NCBI GenBank assembly: GCA_018821435.1
Contig: JAHJME010000021.1
Location: forward strand, 62,001-126,000
Direction: 5' to 3'
DNA from: Alphaproteobacteria bacterium
GTDB lineage: Bacteria > Pseudomonadota > Alphaproteobacteria > Caulobacterales > Caulobacteraceae
DNA length: 64,000 bases
Shown here: piece after piece, positions 7,294 through 15,491 of the stretch
How positions within the stretch are numbered: position 1 is the stretch's first letter
How the letters are laid out: each line of letters starts with the position of its first letter
The notes under the pieces: generated by a model
What the model saw: only the letters and a program-made list of their open reading frames with translations
What the model was told of the DNA's origin: nothing
Databases searched by the model: none
Position numbers and translations under genes: made by a program

Positions 7294-9141
7294 CTAGACC
7301 ACCACCACGCCGTCGCCCGGCGGATTGGCGTAAAGCGCCTGCACCAGGGCGTGGCGGCGCTCCAGCGTGGCGCGCTGGTTCACATAGCCCTTGTCGGTGA
7401 TCTCGCCCGCGTCGATCGACGGCGGCTCCAGCATCAGGATGAACCGGCCGACCCGCCGCGACGAGCCGCCGGCCGTGGCGTTGAATTCACCGATCCGCTC
7501 TCGTAGCAGCGCCTTCAGCTTCTCGATCGGGTTCTCGCCCAGGGCCGGCAGCGCCGCGGGCGACGGCCAGATCAGCGCGCCGGCGAACGGCTTGTCCTGC
7601 CCCGCCACCACCATGTCGAACGCATACGGCGTGCAGGCCGCCACAAGGTCGGGCCTGAGCGTGCCGACCGAGACCCAGGTGCCTGAGTCCAACTTGAAGT
7701 CCTCGGTCACCCGACCGTCGAACACCAGGCCCAGCTCGGGATGTTCCGGATCGAGGAACCGGCAGGCGTCGCCCAGCTTGTAGAAGCCCTCCTCGTCGAA
7801 GGCGGCGGCGGTCTTCTCGGGGTCGTTATGATAGCCGGTCGTCACCGTCGGCCCTTTCACCCGGACCTCCAGCTTGGTCCCGTTGGGCACGAGCTTCAGC
7901 GTGATGCCCGGCAGGGGCAGTCCGATCAGCCCGACCAGCTCCGTGATCCAATGGACCACGGTGATCCCTTGCGTCTCGGTCGCGCCGTACATCGTCACCA
8001 GCGGCACCCGGAAGCCGGTCTCGGCGATGGCCAGGGCCTGCAGCCGTTCCGACACGTCGGTCGACAGCGTCGCGCCGCCGTAGCCCATGCTGCGCAAGTT
8101 CTTGAAGAAGCTCTTCCTGAGCGCCGGATCGCGCTCCATCGCCTCGGCCAGCATGCCGAACGCTACCGGCGCCGAGCCGAACGACATCGGCGAGATCTCG
8201 GTCAGGTTCTTGATCGTGGTCTCGAACATGCCGGGGATCGGCTTGCCCTCGTCCAGGTGCAGGGTCGCCCCCGCCCACATCGCGCCGTTGAAGCCGATGT
8301 TGCCCGCCGAGATGTGGCTCCAGGGCATCCACTCCAGCCCCTGTGGCACGGCCTCCGGATCCGCCGGCTCGTCGCGCAGGCCCTCGGTGCCGGCGATCAC
8401 ACCCGCGAACATGCCGTGCGTCTGCGGCACGCCCTTTGGCATGCCGGTGGAGCCCGAGGTGAACAGATATTTGGCCACCGTCGAATGGCTCAGCGTCTCG
8501 CGCGCCGCCTCGACCGCCGCCGTGGGCTCGGTCGCGGTCAGGTCGGCCAGCGCCGTGGTCCCGTTCGCCCCATCCACCGTCACGAACGTCAGAGTCGGAT
8601 CGATGGCCCTCAGCGTCTCGAAGGCGCGGGCGAACATCTCGCTGTTCTGGGCGAAGACCACCTTGGGCTTCACCGTGGCGAAGCAGTGCTTCAGCTTGGC
8701 GTGGTCGGTGGAGATCAGGCTGTAGGCCGGGCTGATCGGCGCGATCGGAACCCCGGCCGTGTAGCAGCCCAGCATGACCAGGGCGTGCTCCACCGAATTG
8801 GCCGACAGCACCATGACGCTGTCGGCGCCGGTCAGGCCCCGGCTCAGCAACCACTGGGCGATGCCGTCGGCGGCCCGCTTGGCCTGGCCATAGGTGACCC
8901 CGCCCCACGGTCCGTGGCCGGGCGCGCGCTGCAGGATGTAGGGGCGGTCCGGATGCGCCGCCGCCTTCTCGGCCAGCAGGTGCGCCACCGACCGCGGCCC
9001 TTGGGCCGGCGGATGGTTCGAGCGGACGTAATAAGTCCCGTCCGCGGTCTTCTCGACGCTGATGTCCGGCGCCTTCTGCGGCAACGGCTTGAACGGCGGC
9101 GGCGCGGCGGCGACAGCGCCCAGATCGTCGGCGGGGCTCAT
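7294..9141 (-). CDS. Feruloyl-CoA synthase-like acyl-CoA ligase
   Basis: AMP-forming CoA ligase that would activate a hydroxycinnamate-type acid such as ferulate with ATP and CoA. The adenylate-forming motifs are clear: FTSGSTGMPKGVPQTH, TMYGATETQG and GFYKLGD. The C-terminal part has the feruloyl-CoA-synthase-like signature GLVFDGRVTEDFKL then SGTWVSVGTLR in place of the usual GRxKD hinge. The start is put at ATG 9141 because a strong GGGAGGA lies 7 bases upstream; an ATG at 9162 is in frame but has no SD. The product is 615 residues. It leads a probable three-gene operon with a GST and a crotonase. Feruloyl-CoA hydratase/lyase itself is not recognisable nearby. Confidence 0.8.
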   Translation of the reverse strand: MSPADDLGAVAAAPPPFKPLPQKAPDISVEKTADGTYYVRSNHPPAQGPRSVAHLLAEKAAAHPDRPYILQRAPGHGPWGGVTYGQAKRAADGIAQWLLSRGLTGADSVMVLSANSVEHALVMLGCYTAGVPIAPISPAYSLISTDHAKLKHCFATVKPKVVFAQNSEMFARAFETLRAIDPTLTFVTVDGANGTTALADLTATEPTAAVEAARETLSHSTVAKYLFTSGSTGMPKGVPQTHGMFAGVIAGTEGLRDEPADPEAVPQGLEWMPWSHISAGNIGFNGAMWAGATLHLDEGKPIPGMFETTIKNLTEISPMSFGSAPVAFGMLAEAMERDPALRKSFFKNLRSMGYGGATLSTDVSERLQALAIAETGFRVPLVTMYGATETQGITVVHWITELVGLIGLPLPGITLKLVPNGTKLEVRVKGPTVTTGYHNDPEKTAAAFDEEGFYKLGDACRFLDPEHPELGLVFDGRVTEDFKLDSGTWVSVGTLRPDLVAACTPYAFDMVVAGQDKPFAGALIWPSPAALPALGENPIEKLKALLRERIGEFNATAGGSSRRVGRFILMLEPPSIDAGEITDKGYVNQRATLERRHALVQALYANPPGDGVVVV

Positions 9142-9263
9142 GCCCGTCCTCCCGGTTTTCATTGTTGCGCCAAGCCTACGCCTGCCGCGCGGGGCTGCAA
9201 CCGGGACGCCACGTCAAGGACGGGTAAGAATGGGCCACTGATTCACCTCCACGAGGGCCCGCC

Positions 9264-10433
9264 GTGCGGTTCGTTCTCATCAAGGGCCAGTCGCAGTACG
9301 GCTCGCTGCGCCTGCACATCGACCAGTTCGCCGAGGCGCTGCGCCAGCAGGGTCACGAGGTCCGGGTGGTCGACATGATGGCCGGCGGACAGGCCGAACT
9401 GAACGAGACCACGACCAATCCGCCCGATTGCTACTTCGCCATCGGCGGGGTCGCGGGCGGGTATTCCAACGCCGCCGGCTCGATCTACGACCAGCTCGGC
9501 GTCGTCTACGCCACGCTCCACGTCGATCACCCGGTTCATCAGATCGAGCGGGTGACGACGAAGATCCGCAAGCATGCGGCGTTCTTCCTCGACCGCACCC
9601 ACGTCCAGTTCGTCTCGGCCTGGCCCGCGGCGAAGGGCCTGGCGCACCTGGGCTTCATGCCCCCTGGCGCCAACGAACTACCGGAGCCGGTGGACACCTC
9701 GGACGAAGCCTTCGCCCGGCGCGACATCCCCCTTCTGTTCACCGGCACCTACCGCGGTCCGCCCCAGGCGGCCTGGGCGTCGTGGGACGACAGCCCCGCC
9801 AAGGCGATCGTCGGCGAGATCGCCGGACGCATGGCCGACGACGCCCGCCTGCCGGTGTTGGACGCTCTGAAGGCGTCGCTGGCCGACCGAGGCGGGACGC
9901 TCAGCGGCGACCTGTTCGACCAGTTCGTGCCCCTGCTCCAGCCACCCCAGGCCTTCGCCGAGGCCTTCCACCGCGACCGTCTGCTTCACGCCCTGGGCCG
10001 CGCCGGCGTGCCGATGCATGTCTACGGCAATGGCTGGGAGCCGCTGGTCGCGCAGTATCCCAGCTTTACGTACGGCGGCGTCGGCAGCTTCGAGGAGACC
10101 CTGCACCTCCTGCGTCGCGCCCGCCTGGTGCTGAACACCAACAACGGCTTCGTCTCGGGCGGCCACGAGCGGGTGTTCACCGCCATGTGCGCGGGCGCCG
10201 CCGTATTCTCCGACGCCAGCAAATACTACGCCGACGCCTTCAAGGAGGGCCGCGAGATCGCCACCTTCGACTGGCGCAAGCTGGACGCGGCGCCCGCCCA
10301 ACTCCTGGCCCTTATGGACGACACCCCGGCCCTCGCCGCCATGGCCCGCGCCGGCCACAAGCGCGCCATGGCCGAACACCGCTGGTCCGACCGCGCCGCC
10401 CGGGTGGTGAAGGCGGTCAAACAGATCCGCTAG
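9264..10433 (+). CDS. CgeB-like glycosyltransferase family protein
   Basis: A 389-residue GT-B-type protein. The N-terminal Rossmann half starts MRFVLIKG with LRLHIDQFAEALRQQGHEV. The C-terminal half has the signature of CgeB/YkvP-type glycosyltransferases (Glyco_trans_1_2): LHLLRRARLVLNTNNG, then GGHERVFTAMCAGAAVFSD, where the acidic HER segment is expected to bind the nucleotide sugar. The product would be cytoplasmic and add a sugar to a surface polysaccharide or protein such as flagellin. Its 3' end overlaps the convergent nucleotidyltransferase gene by 4 bases. The following minus-strand genes also concern sugar activation, so a shared glycan role is likely but inferred. Confidence 0.78.
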   Translation: MRFVLIKGQSQYGSLRLHIDQFAEALRQQGHEVRVVDMMAGGQAELNETTTNPPDCYFAIGGVAGGYSNAAGSIYDQLGVVYATLHVDHPVHQIERVTTKIRKHAAFFLDRTHVQFVSAWPAAKGLAHLGFMPPGANELPEPVDTSDEAFARRDIPLLFTGTYRGPPQAAWASWDDSPAKAIVGEIAGRMADDARLPVLDALKASLADRGGTLSGDLFDQFVPLLQPPQAFAEAFHRDRLLHALGRAGVPMHVYGNGWEPLVAQYPSFTYGGVGSFEETLHLLRRARLVLNTNNGFVSGGHERVFTAMCAGAAVFSDASKYYADAFKEGREIATFDWRKLDAAPAQLLALMDDTPALAAMARAGHKRAMAEHRWSDRAARVVKAVKQIR

Positions 10434-11134
10434 AGCAGGCCTTCGTACTCCGCCGGCGTGCCGCAGAAGACAACCTCGTCGCGGCCGATCAGGCTGTAGC
10501 CGATCCGCGAGCCCTGCCGGATCAGGTGATTGTAGAGCGGCGCCACATAGAGCTCGGCCGCCTGCGGGGCCGCTCGCTCCGCCGCCAGCGCCTGGGCGAA
10601 GTCCCCGGCGCGGGCGAAGTGATAGAGGCCGGTGCAGCACAGGTCCGAGATCGGCCGCTTCTCCGCTGTCTCCAGCGCGATCGGCTCCAGCCCCGGCGCG
10701 GGTTTCACGTAGGACCAGTTCGCCCCCTCGCCCCGGAACACCTCCAGCCAGCCGTCCAGCTCGTCGAAGATCCCGCCCGGAAACCGGAAGCCCGGCCGGA
10801 AGGTGTCGATATTGAAGATGGTGATCGGCGTGTCGGCGGCGACGCCCGCCCCGTCCAGGCCCAGCGCCACCGTCTCCGCCTGGCCGGCGGTCGGACGATC
10901 CAGGGCCACCACCGCCAGGTCGTCCAGGCCCATGGCGGCGCACTCGGCGCGGACGAACTTCACCGCGTCCGCCGCCGCGATGATCAGGAACGGTGTCCGG
11001 CCGAACTCCCCCTCGAAGCTCCCCACCGCGTGGGCGAACACGCTGCGGCCCTGAAGCGGCAGCATGTGCTTGGGCCGGCCATAGCCCGCGTTCAGGAACC
11101 GCTGCGAGCGCCCCGCCATCGGGATGACGATCAT
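10430..11134 (-). CDS. Sugar-phosphate nucleotidyltransferase-like protein
   Basis: A 234-residue nucleotidyltransferase with the family N-terminal signature in relaxed form: IPMAGRSQRF, then GYGRPKHMLPLQGR, containing the R and the PK lysine used in NTP and sugar-phosphate binding. The acidic FNIDTFRPG corresponds to the metal-binding Asp strand. The likely product is an NDP-activated sugar or polyol. ATG 11134 overlaps the stop of the upstream kinase fusion (ATGA), so the two are translationally coupled. With the HAD phosphatase this makes a three-gene activation module. Confidence 0.8.
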   Translation of the reverse strand: MIVIPMAGRSQRFLNAGYGRPKHMLPLQGRSVFAHAVGSFEGEFGRTPFLIIAAADAVKFVRAECAAMGLDDLAVVALDRPTAGQAETVALGLDGAGVAADTPITIFNIDTFRPGFRFPGGIFDELDGWLEVFRGEGANWSYVKPAPGLEPIALETAEKRPISDLCCTGLYHFARAGDFAQALAAERAAPQAAELYVAPLYNHLIRQGSRIGYSLIGRDEVVFCGTPAEYEGLL

Positions 11135-12726
11135 CCGGCGTCCAGCTCCAGGAACAGCCGCAGCGCATTGGCGATGAACGCCCGCTGCCGGTCCGGCCGG
11201 TCGGCGTGCAGCGGGATCATCGACAGGAACAGGCCAGTCATCGCCGCCCGCACGGTGGGCGACAGCGCCGCCACCCCGTCCACAGACATCTCGCCCAGGC
11301 CCGCCTCCAGCCACGGCTGGGCGGCGATCGGCTCGAACGCCAGGGTGAAGTCGCCGTCGTGCTCGCTCGCCACATATCGCCCGGCGACGATCTGGTCGTA
11401 GCGGCCGACAATGGAGTGGGCCAGCTTGGCCAGGTCGTAGCGCAGGTCGCCGTAGATGCCCGGCCGCTCGCCGACCAGGCCGCGCGGATCCAGCGCCCGG
11501 ATGCGCCGCACCCGGCTGTCGTACAGCAGGTTCGAGAAGCACAGGTCGCCGTGCATCACGCTCTCGCGCCGCCCCGATTTCAGGTCCAGCATCCCCGCCA
11601 GCCGCTCGGCGATGGACGCCAGCGACGGGGTCGGACGGCCGGCGAAGCTTAGCGGGCGGGTGACGTCGAACCCGGTCTCCCGCGCATGCCGCTCCAGTCG
11701 GGCCAGCGTCTTGTCCACGCTGAGCGTCCGCAGCGCCGCGTCCGCAGACCCCTCGCCCTTGTCGGCCGCGCAGGCGGCCAGCAGCGCCTCGCAGGCCCCC
11801 AGGACCCGCATCCACGACGCTCGCCCCAACAGCCCGTGGACGAACAGCTCCGACACCACCGGCAGATACTCGTACTCGGTCTCGTAGAACGCCTTGCCGC
11901 CGTCGACCCCATGGGCCAGCAGCCGCGCGGTATGGATCTGCACGGGCGCGGGGATGGCGTTCAGCCAGTGGGCCTCGGCGCGGATCTTGGCCCGGTCCTC
12001 GCTGGTCTTGCGCGCCGTCAGTCCGTCGATGCGCACCGTGTTGAACGCCCGGGCCGTCGTCACCGCCAGCCGCGAGCGGAAGAACGTCTGCAGGTGGCCG
12101 AAGTCCAGCCACTGGCCGGCCGCGACGATCTCCACCGGATGGCCGCCCAGGTAGTGGTTCACGCCGGCGATGAAGTCGCCCCGCATCCGGGTCACCGAGC
12201 GCAGCAGGTCCAGCGACGAGCCGAAGCTGAAATAGCCCGCCGCGATCGGCCAGCCCTCGTGCCCGTCCTCACCCGCCGTCGAGGTCTCGAGGCTGATCAC
12301 CCGGCCCGCCTCCAGCCGCATCTCGGCCCACGCATATTCGTTGGCGCGCGGCCCGCCGACGATCACGTCCGACCGGTCCACGGGCGGCGCGCCGATCAGG
12401 GTGTCGCCGTGCAGGATGTGGACCGGCCGCTCGCCCGTCCCCAGCGAATTGATCGCATAGACCACCGCCTCGCCCAGGCGCAGGCCCTCGGGGATCGGCA
12501 GGATCTCGACGCCCAGCTCGGCCAGCCGCCGCGCATCGTGCTCGGGAACCGGATACGTCTCCGGCAGCACCATGTGCAGGCCGCCGGCGCCCGCCAGCGC
12601 CTCCAGCTGCAGCTCATACAGCCGGCGCGTACCCACCGGTAGGAACGACGGCGGCAGCGGTCCGAACTCGGCGGCCAGTTCCTGGCCCACCACCGCCCCC
12701 GACATGATCAGCCTGAGCGGCTCCAA
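11131..12726 (-). CDS. Degenerate nucleotidyltransferase fused to APH-type kinase
   Basis: A 531-residue two-domain protein. Residues 1-230 look like a sugar nucleotidyltransferase fold (first strand LRLIMSGA, LPPSFLPVG, ILHGDTLIG), but the catalytic GxGTRL and PK residues are missing. Residues about 250-531 are an aminoglycoside-phosphotransferase/choline-kinase-like domain with Brenner motif HGDLCFSNLLYD and the second metal motif DPRG, then GDLRYDLAKLAHS. The start is TTG at 12726: the ATG at 12705 would remove the first beta strand. The pairing suggests phosphorylation of a small sugar-like substrate for capsule or LPS. It lies 4 bases after the HAD phosphatase gene. The substrate is unknown. 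Confidence 0.8.
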   Translation of the reverse strand: MEPLRLIMSGAVVGQELAAEFGPLPPSFLPVGTRRLYELQLEALAGAGGLHMVLPETYPVPEHDARRLAELGVEILPIPEGLRLGEAVVYAINSLGTGERPVHILHGDTLIGAPPVDRSDVIVGGPRANEYAWAEMRLEAGRVISLETSTAGEDGHEGWPIAAGYFSFGSSLDLLRSVTRMRGDFIAGVNHYLGGHPVEIVAAGQWLDFGHLQTFFRSRLAVTTARAFNTVRIDGLTARKTSEDRAKIRAEAHWLNAIPAPVQIHTARLLAHGVDGGKAFYETEYEYLPVVSELFVHGLLGRASWMRVLGACEALLAACAADKGEGSADAALRTLSVDKTLARLERHARETGFDVTRPLSFAGRPTPSLASIAERLAGMLDLKSGRRESVMHGDLCFSNLLYDSRVRRIRALDPRGLVGERPGIYGDLRYDLAKLAHSIVGRYDQIVAGRYVASEHDGDFTLAFEPIAAQPWLEAGLGEMSVDGVAALSPTVRAAMTGLFLSMIPLHADRPDRQRAFIANALRLFLELDAG

Positions 12727-12730
12727 CGCC

Positions 12731-13105
12731 TCAGGCCTCCGCCGCCAGCAGCGCGCGGATCTGGTCCAGGCTCATCGCCACGAACTCGCTGGGCCGGATG
12801 GCCTTGTCGTCGATGTAGAAGCCCTCGGTCCCGCACCACGGCTTGCCCACGTGGATCTCGTCGTAGGGGATGTCGTGCGCAGCCAGCCAGTCGATGATGA
12901 CCGGTAGCGTCAGGGCGTTGATCTTGCCGATGGAATTCTGGTGCGTGCGCATGTTGCGCGCCGAGCAGATGACGATCTCGAACCCCAGCGCCCGATATTC
13001 CCGCAGCCGCGCCACCAGCGCGGTGTTGGGCCGCCGGTCGGCATAGGACCGGTCCGGCTCGTCGAGGGCCAGGGTGCCGTCGAGGTCGAAGACGAGCCGC
13101 TTCAT
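12731..13105 (-). CDS. EcbF/BcbF-type capsule biosynthesis HAD phosphatase
   Basis: A 124-residue HAD-superfamily phosphatase. The nucleophile motif is at the N-terminus (FDLDGTLA, Asp7 and Asp9). The rest closely follows the EcbF-BcbF capsule phosphatase family: ALGFEIVICSARNMRT, IIDWLAAHDIPYDEIHVGKPW and GFYIDDKAIRP. The family is found in capsule loci of Pasteurellaceae and other bacteria. ATG 13105 is chosen because MKRLVFDLDG is the family N-terminus; the open frame extends further upstream without support. First gene of the phosphatase, kinase-fusion, nucleotidyltransferase set. Confidence 0.85.
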   Translation of the reverse strand: MKRLVFDLDGTLALDEPDRSYADRRPNTALVARLREYRALGFEIVICSARNMRTHQNSIGKINALTLPVIIDWLAAHDIPYDEIHVGKPWCGTEGFYIDDKAIRPSEFVAMSLDQIRALLAAEA

Positions 13106-13191
13106 GCTGGGATCCCGGCGTGGTCTGGACGTTCTAGGACGATTCCGGCCCTGTCGCGCCGTCTTGGCCCGCGACATGCACGTGACGGGGG

Positions 13192-15000
13192 ATGTCGCTT
13201 GAAGGCGCCCTCCCCACCCGGTTCAATCACGGCGTTATGCCACGCGCCGCGATTCAGCCCGCAAACGTCGACGATGAGGCCGCCGAGATCCTGCGGTCGA
13301 TCGGCGATGCGATCCATCCAGGCGATGAACGCGGCGGCGGCGCGCCCGTCACCCTGCCGGCCGGCGCCCTGGCGGCGGCGGTGTTCGATGCGCAGGGGGC
13401 CGTGCGCACCACCGACGCGCGCTTCGAGCGCTGGTTCGATCCCGACGAGGTGGGCGACGCGGTGCGCGCCTGGCTGCGCGGCGGCCGGACGCTGACGCCC
13501 GTCGCTGCCCGCGACGGCTCCACCACCGTCCTGCTGCTGGGCCGGGTCTCGGACGCCGAGGGCTGGAGCCTGCCGCCCGAGATGCGCGAGGCCCTGCGCA
13601 AGGGCGGCGCGGTCCTGGCCCTCGCCTACCGCCCCTTCGAGGAGCGCGACCTGGCCGAGCGGGCGCTGGGTAGCTGGCGGCTGACCCCGGTCGAGGCGAA
13701 GACCGTCCGTGGTTTGATCTCGGCCGGCGACCTCAAGGAAGGCGCGCGCCTGGCCGGCACGGGCTACGAGACCGCCCGCAAGGCGCTGAAGCTGGCGCTG
13801 CGCAAGGCCAACGCCCAGCGCCAGGCCGACCTGGTGCGCCTGCTGCACGCGGCCGTCGGCGGCGGCGACCTGCAGTTCGCCCAGGCGCCGCTGCTGCGCG
13901 ACGCCCTGGGGCTGACCGACCGCTCGGCCGGCGCCTGTGTCCTGCTGGCCCTGGGCCTGACCCGCCTGGAAGCCGCCGCGACGCTGAAGATCAGCGAACA
14001 CGCCATCAAGGACGAACTCGCCGCGCTCTTCGACCGGTTCGGCTTGCGCAGCTCAACCGATCTCGCCCGCCTGACCACCGAGGCCGCCGTGCTGCTCGGC
14101 GTGGCCGGCAACCGCAACCTGGCGCTGGGATCGTCATGGAGCGCGCAGCGGCCCTTGCGATTCGTGAACCGCCGGGGCCAGACCGGCCGCATCGCCCTGT
14201 CCGACTTCGGCCCCGCCAGCGGCCAGCCCGTCCTGCTGTTCCACAGCGCCGCCACCGGCAGCCTGCTGGACCGCCGCCTGGTCGCGGCGCTCCAGGCGCG
14301 CGGCCTGCGCCCCATCGCCATCGAGCGTCCGGGCTTCGGCCTGACGGATCCGCCGGAACGCGACGAGGCCGGGACCGCCCTGTCCGACGTCATCGACGTC
14401 ATGGACGCCTTCGGCCTGAAGAAGGTCCGCCTGGCCTGCCGCGGCGGGGAAGACGTCGCCCTGGCGTTCGGCCTGAAGCATCCGGAGCGCCTGGAGCGCG
14501 CGGTGCTGATCAACCCCTTCACGCCCTATGCCGTGGACAGCCGCTGGGACGGCTACATGAACGGGGCCAAGTGGCTGTTCGTCCGCCAGCCGCACATGAT
14601 CGACGTCGTGGCCCGGTTCCTCGCGCGCCGGCTAAGCCCGCGCACCCTGGAGCGCCTGTTGCGCAGGTCCCTGAGCAGCAGCCCGGCCGACGTCGCCCTG
14701 CTGCGCGACCAGACGGTGGTGGACGACTATGTGGAGTCCGGCCGGTTGGCGGCGCTACGCTCCACCTGGGGCTTCGTCCACGAGCAGCGGGGCTACCTGA
14801 CCTGGGTCCCGCCGACCCTTCCCGACGCCTCGGCGTGGGTTCGGCTGATCGGCGAGCAGGACGTGCTGTATCGCCCGGGCGACGCCGACGCCGTCTGGGA
14901 CGCCGCTCTGCCGGGCCACCACGCGATCCGCCGCGCCGACGCCGGCCGGATGATCCACGCCTCGCATCCCGAGCTCGTGGCCGAGGCGCTGCTGGCTTAG
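13192..15000 (+). CDS. Double-HTH LuxR-like regulator fused to a pseudo alpha/beta hydrolase
   Basis: A 602-residue protein, probably a cytoplasmic ligand-sensing transcription factor. Residues about 165-225 (WRLTPVEAKTVRGLISAG, then RQADLVRLLHA) and about 240-300 (LTDRSAGACVLLALGLT, then LKISEHAIKDELAALF) each look like a LuxR-type helix-turn-helix. The C-terminal 280 residues are an alpha/beta hydrolase: strand PVLLFHSA, IERPGFGLTDPP, and a final IHASHPE histidine. At the nucleophile elbow, where GxSxG is expected, the sequence is ACRGGED, so the catalytic Ser is replaced by Gly. The domain may bind rather than cleave a ligand. GGGG precedes ATG 13192; ATG 13237 is an alternative start. Confidence 0.78.
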   Translation: MSLEGALPTRFNHGVMPRAAIQPANVDDEAAEILRSIGDAIHPGDERGGGAPVTLPAGALAAAVFDAQGAVRTTDARFERWFDPDEVGDAVRAWLRGGRTLTPVAARDGSTTVLLLGRVSDAEGWSLPPEMREALRKGGAVLALAYRPFEERDLAERALGSWRLTPVEAKTVRGLISAGDLKEGARLAGTGYETARKALKLALRKANAQRQADLVRLLHAAVGGGDLQFAQAPLLRDALGLTDRSAGACVLLALGLTRLEAAATLKISEHAIKDELAALFDRFGLRSSTDLARLTTEAAVLLGVAGNRNLALGSSWSAQRPLRFVNRRGQTGRIALSDFGPASGQPVLLFHSAATGSLLDRRLVAALQARGLRPIAIERPGFGLTDPPERDEAGTALSDVIDVMDAFGLKKVRLACRGGEDVALAFGLKHPERLERAVLINPFTPYAVDSRWDGYMNGAKWLFVRQPHMIDVVARFLARRLSPRTLERLLRRSLSSSPADVALLRDQTVVDDYVESGRLAALRSTWGFVHEQRGYLTWVPPTLPDASAWVRLIGEQDVLYRPGDADAVWDAALPGHHAIRRADAGRMIHASHPELVAEALLA

Positions 15001-15491
15001 TCGAACCCGACGCGCTGCGGCGCATCGCCCGGCCGGAAGACCACCGTCTTCGTCACCTTGTTCCGTCGCACGTTCACTTGGTTCTCCTGGTCAGCCCAGG
15101 CGCCTTCGAACAGGTCGGAATCCACGGTCACCGCCGCAGCGCCCGCCGGTAGCCGGGCCGTGTAGGTCATCTCGACGTCGTCGCCGTCCAGGTCGGTGCG
15201 CTTGTGGACCAGGGCGACCGGCTTGCCCTCGGCGTCCCACAGCTTGAAGGCGCGACCGGCGTAGGCCTCCAGCGCGCGCAAGGCGTCCGGGTCGTCGACG
15301 CTGGGCTGTGCGTTGGGCGCGATGCCGGCCAGCGCCGGCTCGACGTCGTGGGCGGCCAGCCGGTGGGTGATCGTCACGGCTCCGGTGGCCGCGTCGATCT
15401 CCACCACGCTCAGCGAGGCGTGTCCTCGGTGCGCCCAGGCCGGCCCCGCCAGGGCCAGTCCGGCCAGGGCCAGCGCTATCGCCCGCCTCAC
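14997..15491 (-). CDS. DUF6702-like secreted protein
   Basis: A 164-residue protein with a signal peptide (MRRAIALALAGLALAGPAWA). The mature part is a beta-rich domain that begins HRGHASLSVVEID, includes THRLAAHDVE, and ends VRRNKVTKTVVF. This pattern matches a family known only as DUF6702, often found beside M1 peptidases. The histidines at the mature N-terminus could bind metal, but that is a guess. Its ATG overlaps the stop of the upstream M1 peptidase (ATGA), so the two are almost certainly co-translated and probably act together in the periplasm. The 3' end overlaps the convergent regulator by 4 bases. Confidence 0.75.
   Translation of the reverse strand: MRRAIALALAGLALAGPAWAHRGHASLSVVEIDAATGAVTITHRLAAHDVEPALAGIAPNAQPSVDDPDALRALEAYAGRAFKLWDAEGKPVALVHKRTDLDGDDVEMTYTARLPAGAAAVTVDSDLFEGAWADQENQVNVRRNKVTKTVVFRPGDAPQRVGFD

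Noticed and set aside
5515..9141. Calling the 5515-6372 crotonase feruloyl-CoA hydratase/lyase (ech)
   Set aside because: The sequence lacks the features I associate with that enzyme (such as the AWTAGMDLKEYF region), so only the family is called.
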